NCBI GenBank assembly: GCA_026396455.1
Contig: JAPLWT010000049.1
Span: 1-9,301 of the forward strand
Length of the DNA: 9,301 nucleotides
Source of the DNA: Microcaldota archaeon
Lineage (GTDB): Archaea > Micrarchaeota > Micrarchaeia > Burarchaeales > Fermentimicrarchaeaceae
Reading direction: 5' to 3'
The notes below the pieces were generated by a model. It worked only from the letters and a program-made list of their open reading frames with translations, was not told the DNA's origin and made no database searches. The position numbers were made by a program, and so were the translations under genes. Below, in pieces: positions 1 through 5,781 of the stretch; the stretch's first letter is position 1; the number at the start of each line of letters is the position of its first letter.

Positions 1-170
1 ATCTGAGGTTTTATTTAAATCTTCTCATCAAATTCTTGCCAGATTGTGATGTAATACAGTATAATCTATCGGTATTTTTTATGTATGCCAGTGACGTTAA
101 CTTATGGGAATTTTTTAAAATATTCAGAGCAGATTATTGCAAGAAAATTCTGAGAAAGTCCGCTTCTGAA
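1..170. other. AT-rich non-coding stretch upstream of tfb
   Basis: This stretch is clearly more AT-rich than the genes that follow. An open frame at 36-233 begins with TTG, has no ribosome binding site, has a composition unlike the neighbouring proteins and runs through the tfb TATA box, so I do not call it a gene. Several TATA-like words occur (about 10-20 and 55-66), but no gene begins at the right distance from them. No tRNA, repeat array or convincing structured RNA was seen. It may contain the end of an upstream transcription unit or distal control sequence for tfb. Confidence 0.5.
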
Positions 171-172
171 CC

Positions 173-189
173 GAAAAGTATTTATATAA
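173..189 (+). promoter_or_regulatory. BRE/TATA promoter of tfb
   Basis: CGAAAAG (173-179, BRE-like purine-rich element) is followed directly by TTTATATAA (181-189), a near-consensus archaeal TATA box. With the usual TATA-to-start distance, transcription should begin near 208-212. That leaves a leader of about 105 bases before the chosen tfb ATG, long for an archaeal gene. The box itself is seen in the sequence; the transcription start is inferred. Confidence 0.75.
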
Positions 190-209
190 CGTATGCTCTA
201 TCTTTAAAA

Positions 210-253
210 AGGTTGTGCTCTTTTTCGAGGTGAATAAAGAGCTTAGAAAACCT
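210..253 (+). promoter_or_regulatory. Predicted hairpin in the tfb leader with SD-like loop
   Basis: AGGTT (210-214) can pair with AACCT (249-253), and GCTCTTT (217-223) pairs perfectly with AAAGAGC (236-242). The two stems are separated by a small asymmetric internal loop (2 and 6 bases). The 12-base apical loop (224-235) contains GAGGTGA (227-233), the archaeal Shine-Dalgarno word also used for tfb itself at 305-310. The structure starts at about the predicted transcription start. A role in translation control or mRNA stability is inference only. Confidence 0.4.
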
Positions 254-315
254 AATCGAAGTGGGAAGACTGGATGATTGAGAAGGGCAAGCTTTGCCCA
301 TCTGAGAGGTGTTAG
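230..315 (+). other. Two chained mini-ORFs in the tfb leader
   Basis: A 15-codon frame (GTG at 230 to TGA at 275-277, MNKELRKPNRSGKTG) overlaps by ATGA a 13-codon frame (ATG at 274 to TAG at 313-315, MIEKGKLCPSERC). The second ends one base before the tfb ATG at 317. Neither has a good ribosome binding site of its own, and short frames like these can arise by chance. The stop/start chaining is what makes them worth recording as a possible leader-peptide arrangement. Confidence 0.2.
305..310 (+). promoter_or_regulatory. Ribosome binding site that sets the tfb start
   Basis: GAGGTG lies 6 bases before the ATG at 317. The in-frame TTG at 278, which would add 13 residues, has no such site, so 317 is preferred. 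Confidence 0.75.
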
Positions 316-316
316 G

Positions 317-1222
317 ATGGATGAGAAATGTCCCGAATGCGGGAGTAAAAGACTGACGAGGGATTACGAGAGGGGAGAGCTCGTGTGCGGAGACTGCGGG
401 CTTATAGTAGCTGACAACATAGTGGATTCCGGGCCTGAATGGAGGGCTTTTGACGCTGAGCAGAGGGAGAAGAGGGCGAGAGGTGGAGCGCCAGTGAAGT
501 ACATGAGGCCCAACAAGGGGCTTGTTACAGAAATTGACCAGTATAACAGGGATATAAGGGGCGCAAAAATTCCTTCAAAGAAGCAGGCTCAGCTCTACAG
601 GATGAGGAAGTGGCATAAGAGGGCTAGCATAGCATCCTCGATGGAGAGGAACCTTGCCATTGCCTTGAGCGAGCTGGACAGGATAGCATCCTATCTGGGT
701 CTGCCTGAGAGCATAAGGGAATCCTCAGCATTGCTCTACAGGAAGTGCATTGAGAAAGGCCTGATAAGGGGAAGGCTGATTGAGAGTGTTGTGTCCGCAG
801 TGCTTTACGCTGTTTGCAGGAGCTATGGGATACCAAGGACATTGGATGAGATTTCCGAAATCTCTGGGGTGGAGAAGAAGGAAATTGGCCGAACCTACAG
901 GTTCATAACCCATGAGCTGGATCTGAAAGTTCCTTTGACGGACCCGACGCACTATGTGCCCAGGTTCACCGCGGCACTGAGGCTTTCAGGGCAGGTTCAG
1001 GAGAAGGCAATAACCCTGCTCAAGAAGGCAATTCAGAAAGGCCTTATTTCCGGAAGGGGTCCAACCGGAGTTGCAGCTGCTGCTGTGTATATAGCAAGCG
1101 CAATGGTTGGAGAGAGGAGAACCCAGAAGGAAGTGGCTGACGTTGCCGGTGTGACCGAGGTCACAATAAGGAACAGGTACAGGGAGCTCAAGAAGGAACT
1201 GGGCCTGAAGATAGCGCTCTAG
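317..1222 (+). CDS. tfb: Transcription initiation factor B (TFB)
   Basis: Archaeal homologue of eukaryotic TFIIB. It bridges TBP bound at the TATA box and RNA polymerase, reads the BRE element and helps set the start site. From the ATG at 317 the protein has 301 residues, the usual size. The N-terminal zinc ribbon has Cys5, Cys8, Cys24 and Cys27 (CPEC and CGDC). The conserved linker/B-finger region follows (GPEWRAF at 39-45, KGLVTEID at 67-74). Two cyclin-like repeats cover about 107-203 and 210-301. The second ends in a helix-turn-helix (about 268-290, TQKEVADVAGVTEVTIRNRY) of the BRE-recognition type. It is monocistronic, with its own promoter, a long leader and a terminator. The zinc ligands and both cyclin repeats look intact, so it should be functional. 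Whether the genome has other TFB copies cannot be told here. Confidence 0.97.
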   Translation: MDEKCPECGSKRLTRDYERGELVCGDCGLIVADNIVDSGPEWRAFDAEQREKRARGGAPVKYMRPNKGLVTEIDQYNRDIRGAKIPSKKQAQLYRMRKWHKRASIASSMERNLAIALSELDRIASYLGLPESIRESSALLYRKCIEKGLIRGRLIESVVSAVLYAVCRSYGIPRTLDEISEISGVEKKEIGRTYRFITHELDLKVPLTDPTHYVPRFTAALRLSGQVQEKAITLLKKAIQKGLISGRGPTGVAAAAVYIASAMVGERRTQKEVADVAGVTEVTIRNRYRELKKELGLKIAL

Positions 1223-1268
1223 AGGGCGCTATTCCCCTTTTATTTTTTCTTTATTCCCCTATTTTTCT
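1213..1268 (+). terminator. Terminator region of tfb
   Basis: A near-palindrome at 1213-1230 (AGCGC...GCGCT arms around CTCTAGAG) spans the tfb stop codon at 1220-1222. It is followed by T-rich runs (1238-1250 and 1262-1268). T-rich tracts are the main archaeal termination signal; the hairpin is an added feature. The next gene has its own promoter at once downstream, which fits termination here. Confidence 0.6.
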
Positions 1269-1283
1269 TGCTTCAGAAGCAAT

Positions 1284-1298
1284 AATTAAATTAAATAA
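1284..1298 (+). promoter_or_regulatory. Promoter of the exporter operon
   Basis: AT-only sequence AATTAAATTAAATAA contains TATA-like words centred at about 1288-1294, 20-27 bases before the GTG at 1315. No Shine-Dalgarno sequence precedes that GTG, which fits a leaderless transcript beginning at or very near the start codon. Confidence 0.55.
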
Positions 1299-1314
1299 AC
1301 ACCCAGTATAGCTT

Positions 1315-2373
1315 GTGACAGGGAAGCTTAGGGCATTGGTTGGGAGGGATTTCCTCACAGTGGAAAGAAACGTGCTGATGCTTCTTTTCATAATACTCCT
1401 GCCAGTTGCATTTGGGATAATGTTTGCGAGCTTCAAGCAGGTAATCCCCAAGAGCACTCCTGCATCAGTCATACCGGAAAACTCATCTGTGAGTGAGGCA
1501 GACATGAGGTTCGCAACATTCAGCATACTCTCACAGTTCTGCTCTCCTTCAATTGATTCAAGGGAGGACGCATTCAGGAAGCTCAGCAGGGAGGAATCTT
1601 ATTTCGTGGTTTCAGTTCCCCAGGGCATAAGGGAGGGGAAAGGAACCATAACCATCTACGTTGACAATTCTCTTTCACCTCTTGCGGAAGTATCCGATTA
1701 TGTTGTGGAAATACTGAAATACGAGCTCGGGCGGGCGGGCTTCCACCCCGGAATGGGAGTGGAGAAGCTTGGTAAAAGAATTGTGCCAATTGAATATTTT
1801 ACACCTGGGGTTGTTATGCTCATTCTGTCCATAATGGGCATTCTTGTGGTGCCGTTCAACACGGTGAAGGACAGGGATATTATTTCAAGAGTGTTCTCAT
1901 CAGTAAACCTGTGGGAGTTTGCAGCAAGCAAGCTGCTCTTCTCACTGCTTCTCGCATCAATACAGGTTGCATTGCTGCTTGCAACCCAGAGCTACTTGGA
2001 GCTTCCTCTGATGAGCATAAACCCGCTCTCGGTGATTATGTTCGTGCTGACATCCTTCGCGCTGACTTCAACAGGCTTGTTCATTATATTCGCGCTCAAG
2101 CTTTCAAATGCCGGGAGGTATGTCTGCTCACTGCTCCTCGGTGTGGTAATTGCATTCTCCGGCCTGCTCTATCCGCCGGGGTTTCTTCCCTCCTATCTGC
2201 AGCCAATTCCGAAGGTTTTGCCAACGTACTATGCGCTTATTCTCCTGAGGAGCTTTGGGGTGAAAGAAGTGGGCGTGGGCATTTTGCTTGATTATATCGG
2301 GATAGTGCTTCTCTGGCTCGTGGTATCCCTTGCCCTCTTATACTATTTTGCTAGGAGGTTCAAGAATGGATGA
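1315..2373 (+). CDS. ABC-2 type transporter permease
   Basis: Integral membrane subunit of an ABC exporter, 352 residues. I see six hydrophobic segments at about 20-38, 163-181, 204-224, 236-260, 268-287 and 322-345. A large extracytoplasmic region (about 41-160) lies between the first two. This layout, with an amphipathic basic N-terminus before helix 1, is typical of the ABC-2 family (NatB and drug, polysaccharide or lipid exporter permeases). The substrate cannot be read from the sequence. The GTG at 1315 is well supported because an in-frame TAG sits two codons earlier (1309-1311), and the next Met is already inside helix 1. There is no ribosome binding site, so it is probably leaderless. 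The 3' end overlaps the ATPase gene by 8 bases, which ties the two subunits together. Confidence 0.88.
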   Translation: MTGKLRALVGRDFLTVERNVLMLLFIILLPVAFGIMFASFKQVIPKSTPASVIPENSSVSEADMRFATFSILSQFCSPSIDSREDAFRKLSREESYFVVSVPQGIREGKGTITIYVDNSLSPLAEVSDYVVEILKYELGRAGFHPGMGVEKLGKRIVPIEYFTPGVVMLILSIMGILVVPFNTVKDRDIISRVFSSVNLWEFAASKLLFSLLLASIQVALLLATQSYLELPLMSINPLSVIMFVLTSFALTSTGLFIIFALKLSNAGRYVCSLLLGVVIAFSGLLYPPGFLPSYLQPIPKVLPTYYALILLRSFGVKEVGVGILLDYIGIVLLWLVVSLALLYYFARRFKNG

Positions 2374-3040
2374 AGCGATTCTTGCAAGGGGGCTGAGCAG
2401 GTATTTCGGCAGCAAGCGGGCTCTTGCTGATGTTTCCCTGAGGATACCAAAAGGGTGCGTGTTCTGCGTGGCAGGACTTAATGGAAGCGGAAAGACAACT
2501 CTGCTGAACATACTTGCAGGTGTGCTCTCCCCAAGCAAGGGGAAGGTTGTCGTGGGGAAAGGTCTGACGCTTGGGTACAGCTACCAGCATCCCAAGCTGA
2601 GCGATGAGCTCACCGTCGGGGAGAATATGTCGTTCTTCTCCCAGCTTGGCGGGGGGGATGCGGAGTGGAGCAAAAACATTGCGAGGGCAATGAAGCTTGA
2701 TGGGATAATGAATGGACATGCAGAAGAGCTTTCTTCAGGGACCAGGAAGAGGGTGGAAATTGCGGTGGGGGTCTTGCACAACCCGGATGTAATCCTCATG
2801 GATGAGCCAACAGCAGGGCTGGATGTTGAGTCGACGAAAGAGGTTATTGAGCTCATAAAATTCTTCAAAAAAGAGGGAAAGACTGTTGTCATTGCAACCC
2901 ACCAGCTTGAGAATTTCGGAGGAGTTTGCGAGAGGCTTGCAGTGCTGGTTAACGGAAGGGTTGTTCTGGAGAGAAATGTGAGAAAGCTGAGCGGGGACAG
3001 AATTATGAAAATCTATGCAACCGCCATAAGCAAAGGTTAA
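2366..3040 (+). CDS. ABC transporter ATP-binding protein
   Basis: Cytoplasmic ATPase that drives the permease encoded just upstream; 224 residues, a single nucleotide-binding domain. Motifs in order: Walker A GLNGSGKT (37-44), Q-loop Gln74, signature LSSGT (122-126, a variant of LSGGQ), Walker B VILMDEP (142-148) with catalytic Glu147, D-loop GLD (151-153) and switch His179. All the residues needed for ATP hydrolysis are present. The ATG at 2366 has GGAGGT at 2354-2359, six bases upstream, inside the end of the permease gene. An in-frame start at 2330 lies further inside that gene and lacks a site. The 8-base overlap implies translational coupling. A run of seven G at 2651-2657 encodes a Gly-rich turn and is the only place where a frameshift error would be a worry, but the frame reads through cleanly. 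Confidence 0.94.
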   Translation: MDEAILARGLSRYFGSKRALADVSLRIPKGCVFCVAGLNGSGKTTLLNILAGVLSPSKGKVVVGKGLTLGYSYQHPKLSDELTVGENMSFFSQLGGGDAEWSKNIARAMKLDGIMNGHAEELSSGTRKRVEIAVGVLHNPDVILMDEPTAGLDVESTKEVIELIKFFKKEGKTVVIATHQLENFGGVCERLAVLVNGRVVLERNVRKLSGDRIMKIYATAISKG

Positions 3041-3046
3041 ATAAGA

Positions 3047-3595
3047 ATGCTAGCAAATACTCCTTACATGAGGGGCTTATTTATGGGGAGATTCCAACCA
3101 TTCCACAACGGACATGCTAGAGCAGTTGAATGGATACTGAAAAGATGCGATGAAGTCGTCATAGCAGTGGGAAGCACCCAGCGTTCATTTGACAGGACAG
3201 ACTTATTCACCGCGGGTGAGAGGGTTGAGATGATAAGGAGGGCTCTGAAGGCAAGGAAGCTCGATGGGAAGTGCATCATTGTCCCAGTTTCTGACATAAA
3301 CAACAATGCATTGTGGGTGAGCCATCTAAAATCCCTCTGCCCCGAGTTTGACGTTGTGTTCTCGAACAATCCGCTTGTTAAACTGCTCTTCTCGGAAGCT
3401 GGAAAGGAAGTAGTCGAAGTCCCTCTGTTTGAGAGGAAAAGATGTGATGGAACTTATATAAGGAAGCTCATGCTCTCCGGGGGAAAGTGGAGGGAACTGG
3501 TTCCAAAGGAAGTTGCCGATTTTATAGCTGAGAGGGAAGTGGTGGGGAGATTGAAGGAAGTCTCGAAAGGAGATAAATATGGGGTGGTAGCTTGA
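3047..3595 (+). CDS. Nicotinamide-nucleotide adenylyltransferase (archaeal type)
   Basis: Makes NAD+ (or deamido-NAD+) from NMN (or nicotinate mononucleotide) and ATP, the last adenylation step of NAD synthesis, in the cytoplasm. It is 182 residues, close to the archaeal family size of about 170-180. The nucleotidyltransferase motif GRFQPFHNGH is at 14-23. Family segments GSTQ (42-45), FTAGER (54-59), NNALW (86-90) and SNNPLV (106-111) follow. TYIRKLM (136-142) corresponds to the second ATP-binding motif. A weak site AAAGGT (3032-3037) precedes the ATG at 3047. The in-frame ATG at 3068 would start at MRGLFMGRF, where many family members begin, so the first seven residues are uncertain. It sits 6 bases after the ATPase gene, and its stop overlaps the next gene by 4 bases. 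No link in function to the exporter is obvious. Confidence 0.94.
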   Translation: MLANTPYMRGLFMGRFQPFHNGHARAVEWILKRCDEVVIAVGSTQRSFDRTDLFTAGERVEMIRRALKARKLDGKCIIVPVSDINNNALWVSHLKSLCPEFDVVFSNNPLVKLLFSEAGKEVVEVPLFERKRCDGTYIRKLMLSGGKWRELVPKEVADFIAEREVVGRLKEVSKGDKYGVVA

Positions 3596-4821
3596 GAATT
3601 GCCTACTTTGTATGGGAATATCCCCCGAGGCTCGTGGGGGGGCTGGGGACGTATGCCGCCGAGATAACGAAGAAATTCGATGAGATGGGGCACCAGCTGG
3701 TTGTTTTCACAATGAACGATGGCGAGAAATTGCCAACGAAGGAGCAGCGGAACAGCATAACTGTGCACAGGCCTCTGCTTGCGGATGCCACTCCAGTGCT
3801 TCCAACGTTTGTTGATGAGGAGATAAAGAGATGGGGGGATGGGTTGAAATTTTTCTCGGATATCCTCACATACAACTTCCTTTCGGCAAATAAATTTGCG
3901 AATGAGGTTTCAAGGAAGGAGAACTTCGATATAGTAATATGCCACGACTGGTTATCGGCAATTGCGGGAGTTGTTGCGAAGAAGAACACGAACAAGCCGC
4001 TGGTTTTCCATGTGCATTCAACGGAGCACGGCAGGAGCGGGGGCGGAGGTTCCCAGACAATAAGGGACTTGGAGTTTTCCACTGCAAGCTATGCTGACAG
4101 GATAATAACAGTCAGCTCTGCGATGAGGGATGAACTTCACAGGCTCTATTTCCCTGCTGACAGGATAAGGGTGTGCTGGAATGGCGTGGATGAAAAGAAG
4201 TATGACATAAGCAGGTTCAGCAAGCAGCAGATTGCTGATTTCAGGGCAAAGCTCGGAATAAAGGAGAATGACAAACCGATACTCTTCACGGGTAGGCTGA
4301 CATGGGTGAAGGGAGCGAACAGCCTTCTTAATGCAATGCCCGAGATATTGAGAACGTGTCCTGAGGCTAAGCTGATCTTACTTGGGAGAGGGGAGATGGC
4401 CGATGAGCTGAAGGTCCTTGCAAGGCAGCTCAACATAACAAACCAGGTGATGATGATTGACAAATGGGTTGATGAAGAGGAAAGGATTATGCTTTACGCG
4501 AGCAGTTACATGGTGTGCGCGCCTTCGAGGTATGAGCCGTTTGGGATAGTTTCCCTTGAGGGGATGAGCATGGGAAAACCGGTGCTTGTCGGAAGGGGAG
4601 GGCTCAGGGAATCAGTGGTAGAAGGGGAGAATGGCTTCTACTGCGAACCGGATGATGCGCATGACGTAGCTGTAAAGGCCCTGAGGATACTCAGCGACCC
4701 GGATCTGGCAGCTAAGCTTGGAGCCAACGGAAGGGAGAGGGTGCTCAAGCACTTCACATGGGACAAGATTGCCAAGGATACGATAGAGATATACCAGAAT
4801 GTGATAGAGAAAAAAGGGTGA
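3592..4821 (+). CDS. GT4-type glycosyltransferase (glycogen synthase-like)
   Basis: Retaining GT-B glycosyltransferase of 409 residues; transfers a sugar from a nucleotide-sugar donor. The N-terminal domain begins MRIAYFVWEYPP with the glycine-rich loop GGLGTY (16-21). CHDWLSA (117-123) and HVHSTEHGR (140-148) follow. The C-terminal donor domain has FTGRLTWVKG (232-241, Arg235 and Lys240 expected to bind the donor phosphates) and PSRYEPFGIVSLEGM (311-325), which contains the E-x7-E pair Glu315/Glu323. Such proteins are often labelled glycogen synthase, but the KxGG acceptor-loop Lys of classical GT5 GlgA is not seen, so I leave donor and acceptor open. The TTG start is supported by the family N-terminus and by the TTGA overlap with the NMN adenylyltransferase stop. 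A G-rich site (3581-3588) lies close upstream. Glycogen, glycolipid or protein glycosylation are all possible roles. Confidence 0.9.
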   Translation: MRIAYFVWEYPPRLVGGLGTYAAEITKKFDEMGHQLVVFTMNDGEKLPTKEQRNSITVHRPLLADATPVLPTFVDEEIKRWGDGLKFFSDILTYNFLSANKFANEVSRKENFDIVICHDWLSAIAGVVAKKNTNKPLVFHVHSTEHGRSGGGGSQTIRDLEFSTASYADRIITVSSAMRDELHRLYFPADRIRVCWNGVDEKKYDISRFSKQQIADFRAKLGIKENDKPILFTGRLTWVKGANSLLNAMPEILRTCPEAKLILLGRGEMADELKVLARQLNITNQVMMIDKWVDEEERIMLYASSYMVCAPSRYEPFGIVSLEGMSMGKPVLVGRGGLRESVVEGENGFYCEPDDAHDVAVKALRILSDPDLAAKLGANGRERVLKHFTWDKIAKDTIEIYQNVIEKKG

Positions 4822-4827
4822 AGTTAG

Positions 4828-4911
4828 GTGGCGAAGGATTCAAGCGAATCGTGCAGGTTCGGCGAGTCTCTGGTGTACCACAAATGCAAGAAGCTCTATT
4901 ATATGATGTGA
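4828..4911 (+). CDS. Possible 27-residue peptide in the operon
   Basis: A GTG at 4828 opens a 27-codon frame ending TGA at 4909-4911. It fills almost all of the 94-base gap between the glycosyltransferase and the next gene. GGGTGA (4816-4821), at the glycosyltransferase stop, could serve as ribosome binding site with a 6-base spacer. The product is basic and polar at first, with two cysteines 11 residues apart (Cys9, Cys20) and a C-terminal LYYMM. Nothing in it matches a family I know. Its size means that chance cannot be excluded; the tight fit between neighbours and the upstream site are the only support. Confidence 0.3.
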   Translation: MAKDSSESCRFGESLVYHKCKKLYYMM

Positions 4912-4914
4912 TCC
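4908..4914 (+). promoter_or_regulatory. Variant ribosome binding site before 4916
   Basis: GTGATCC immediately before the ATG at 4916 matches the extended complement of the 16S rRNA tail (GGATCAC), in the register it would have in a full GGAGGTGATCC site, but the GGAGG core is missing. It is the only pairing candidate for this gene. The interpretation is inferred. Confidence 0.35.
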
Positions 4915-4915
4915 C

Positions 4916-5554
4916 ATGGACGCTACCGAGCTACTGAAGGACTTCAAAAAGCTGATGGGAGTCGCAGGCATAGTATTCGGCGGGATAGGGATTATTGCAG
5001 TAATTGCGTTATATTTCATAGTTTCACCTATCTTGGATAGGGCTGGCGCCAGCATTGTCCTGTCCATGGATCACGCTTCGTCTGCAGTAGACAGTGCGTC
5101 AGCCTCTCTCGACTCTGCATCTGCAAGCGTTTCTTCCTTATCCGCCTTCTCGGACAATGCTTCGGCATCCTTCCAGAGTCTTGAGGAGGGTTCGGGTAAT
5201 TTCTCATCTGCAATAAGGTCACTTTCAGCTGCCCTTGGCAGTTCGCCTGTTCCAGTGCCAGGGAGCTCGCTGGAGCAGCTGAACAACTCAGCAGACTCAT
5301 TCGAACAGTTTGCATCACACCTCGCAGGAACTCGCTCTTCGCTTTCCTCCCTTTCTTCCTCAACAAAGGGATTGTCTTCGAACATAAATGCAACAATAGG
5401 GAGCATGTCATCCACCAGGAGTGATATCCACGACACAAAGGAAAGCATGATTAGGGCAATCGCAGGCCTGAAGCTAGCTCTGCTGGTTTGGACTATAATG
5501 ATGATACTGTTCTTCCTGACATTGACGAGCTATTCTGCGGGCATACTGCTATGA
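4916..5554 (+). CDS. Ser/Ala-rich coiled-coil hairpin membrane protein
   Basis: I do not recognise a named family; 212 residues. A basic N-terminus (KDFKK at 8-12) leads into a membrane helix at about 14-38, and a second helix lies at about 185-205 near the C-terminus. The region between should be outside the cell by the positive-inside rule. It is about 30 percent serine and shows regular heptads. Positions 54, 61, 68, 75, 82, 89, 96 and 103 are A, A, A, L, A, L, F, L, with V58, L65, V72, F86, I100 and L107 on the companion positions. A Pro-rich turn (PVPVPG, 111-116) is followed by a second heptad arm (L122, F129, L136, L143, I157, M164, I171, M178). This predicts two arms of equal length folding back on each other. 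Four N-glycosylation sequons (Asn81, 95, 123, 158) lie in the arms. It is last in the operon, after the exporter and glycosyltransferase genes. A surface, adaptor or sensor role is possible but unproven. Confidence 0.75.
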   Translation: MDATELLKDFKKLMGVAGIVFGGIGIIAVIALYFIVSPILDRAGASIVLSMDHASSAVDSASASLDSASASVSSLSAFSDNASASFQSLEEGSGNFSSAIRSLSAALGSSPVPVPGSSLEQLNNSADSFEQFASHLAGTRSSLSSLSSSTKGLSSNINATIGSMSSTRSDIHDTKESMIRAIAGLKLALLVWTIMMILFFLTLTSYSAGILL

Positions 5555-5559
5555 ATTAG

Positions 5560-5760
5560 CTAGGGAACTATCTCCCCTATTGCGAAGGTTCTCCTCAATG
5601 CGGTTATCCTGATTTTCACCTTATCCCCAACTTTGGCGTTTGGGATGAATATTACAAATCCCTCGTAATGCGCAATTCCATCACCTTTGCTTCCTTGCGC
5701 GTCTATGGTTACCTCATACTCCTTGCCCTCTTCAACAGGTGCATCCATTGAAATTGCCAT
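5560..5760 (-). CDS. Small TRAM-domain protein
   Basis: Stand-alone TRAM domain of 66 residues, a small beta-barrel that binds RNA. Archaeal single-TRAM proteins have been described as cold-shock-like RNA chaperones, and the same domain is fused to TrmA/RumA and MiaB-type tRNA-modifying enzymes. The domain fills about 7-65: VEEGKEYEVTI, then GSKGDGIA (23-30), GFVIFIP (34-40), AKVGDKVKIRI (42-52) and the closing strand FAIGEIV. The ATG at 5760 has GAGGTGA (5772-5766) five bases upstream. An in-frame GTG at 5769 lies inside that site and is less likely. It is 21 bases downstream of the RCK membrane protein and is probably co-transcribed. Its end faces the coiled-coil gene with only 5 bases between the two stop codons. 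Confidence 0.9.
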   Translation of the reverse strand: MAISMDAPVEEGKEYEVTIDAQGSKGDGIAHYEGFVIFIPNAKVGDKVKIRITALRRTFAIGEIVP

Positions 5761-5765
5761 CTTAT

Positions 5766-5772
5766 TCACCTC
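5766..5772 (-). promoter_or_regulatory. Ribosome binding site that decides the TRAM start
   Basis: Read on the minus strand, GAGGTGA lies five bases before the ATG at 5760. The alternative GTG start would lie within this site. Confidence 0.7.
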
Positions 5773-5781
5773 TCTATGAGC

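Noticed and set aside
46..170. Possible box C/D guide RNA (GTGATGT near 46, CTGA words near 150 and 166)
   Set aside because: The C box has a mismatch and the spacing of about 100 bases is too long for an archaeal C/D RNA; no inner C'/D' pair was seen.
36..233. Open frame of 65 codons on the + strand before tfb
   Set aside because: TTG start, no ribosome site, AT-rich composition unlike the other genes, and it contains the tfb TATA box and the leader start.
278..316. Thirteen-residue N-terminal extension of TFB from a TTG
   Set aside because: No ribosome site; the ATG at 317 has GAGGTG at good spacing and gives the normal family start before the zinc ribbon.
1911..2291. 126-codon frame on the + strand inside the permease gene
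   Set aside because: Shadow of the permease in another frame; no ribosome site and no membrane or domain pattern.
3592..4821. Firm assignment as glycogen synthase (glgA)
   Set aside because: Core GT-B motifs are shared by many GT4 enzymes, the GT5 acceptor-loop lysine is not seen, and no glycogen branching or debranching gene is nearby.
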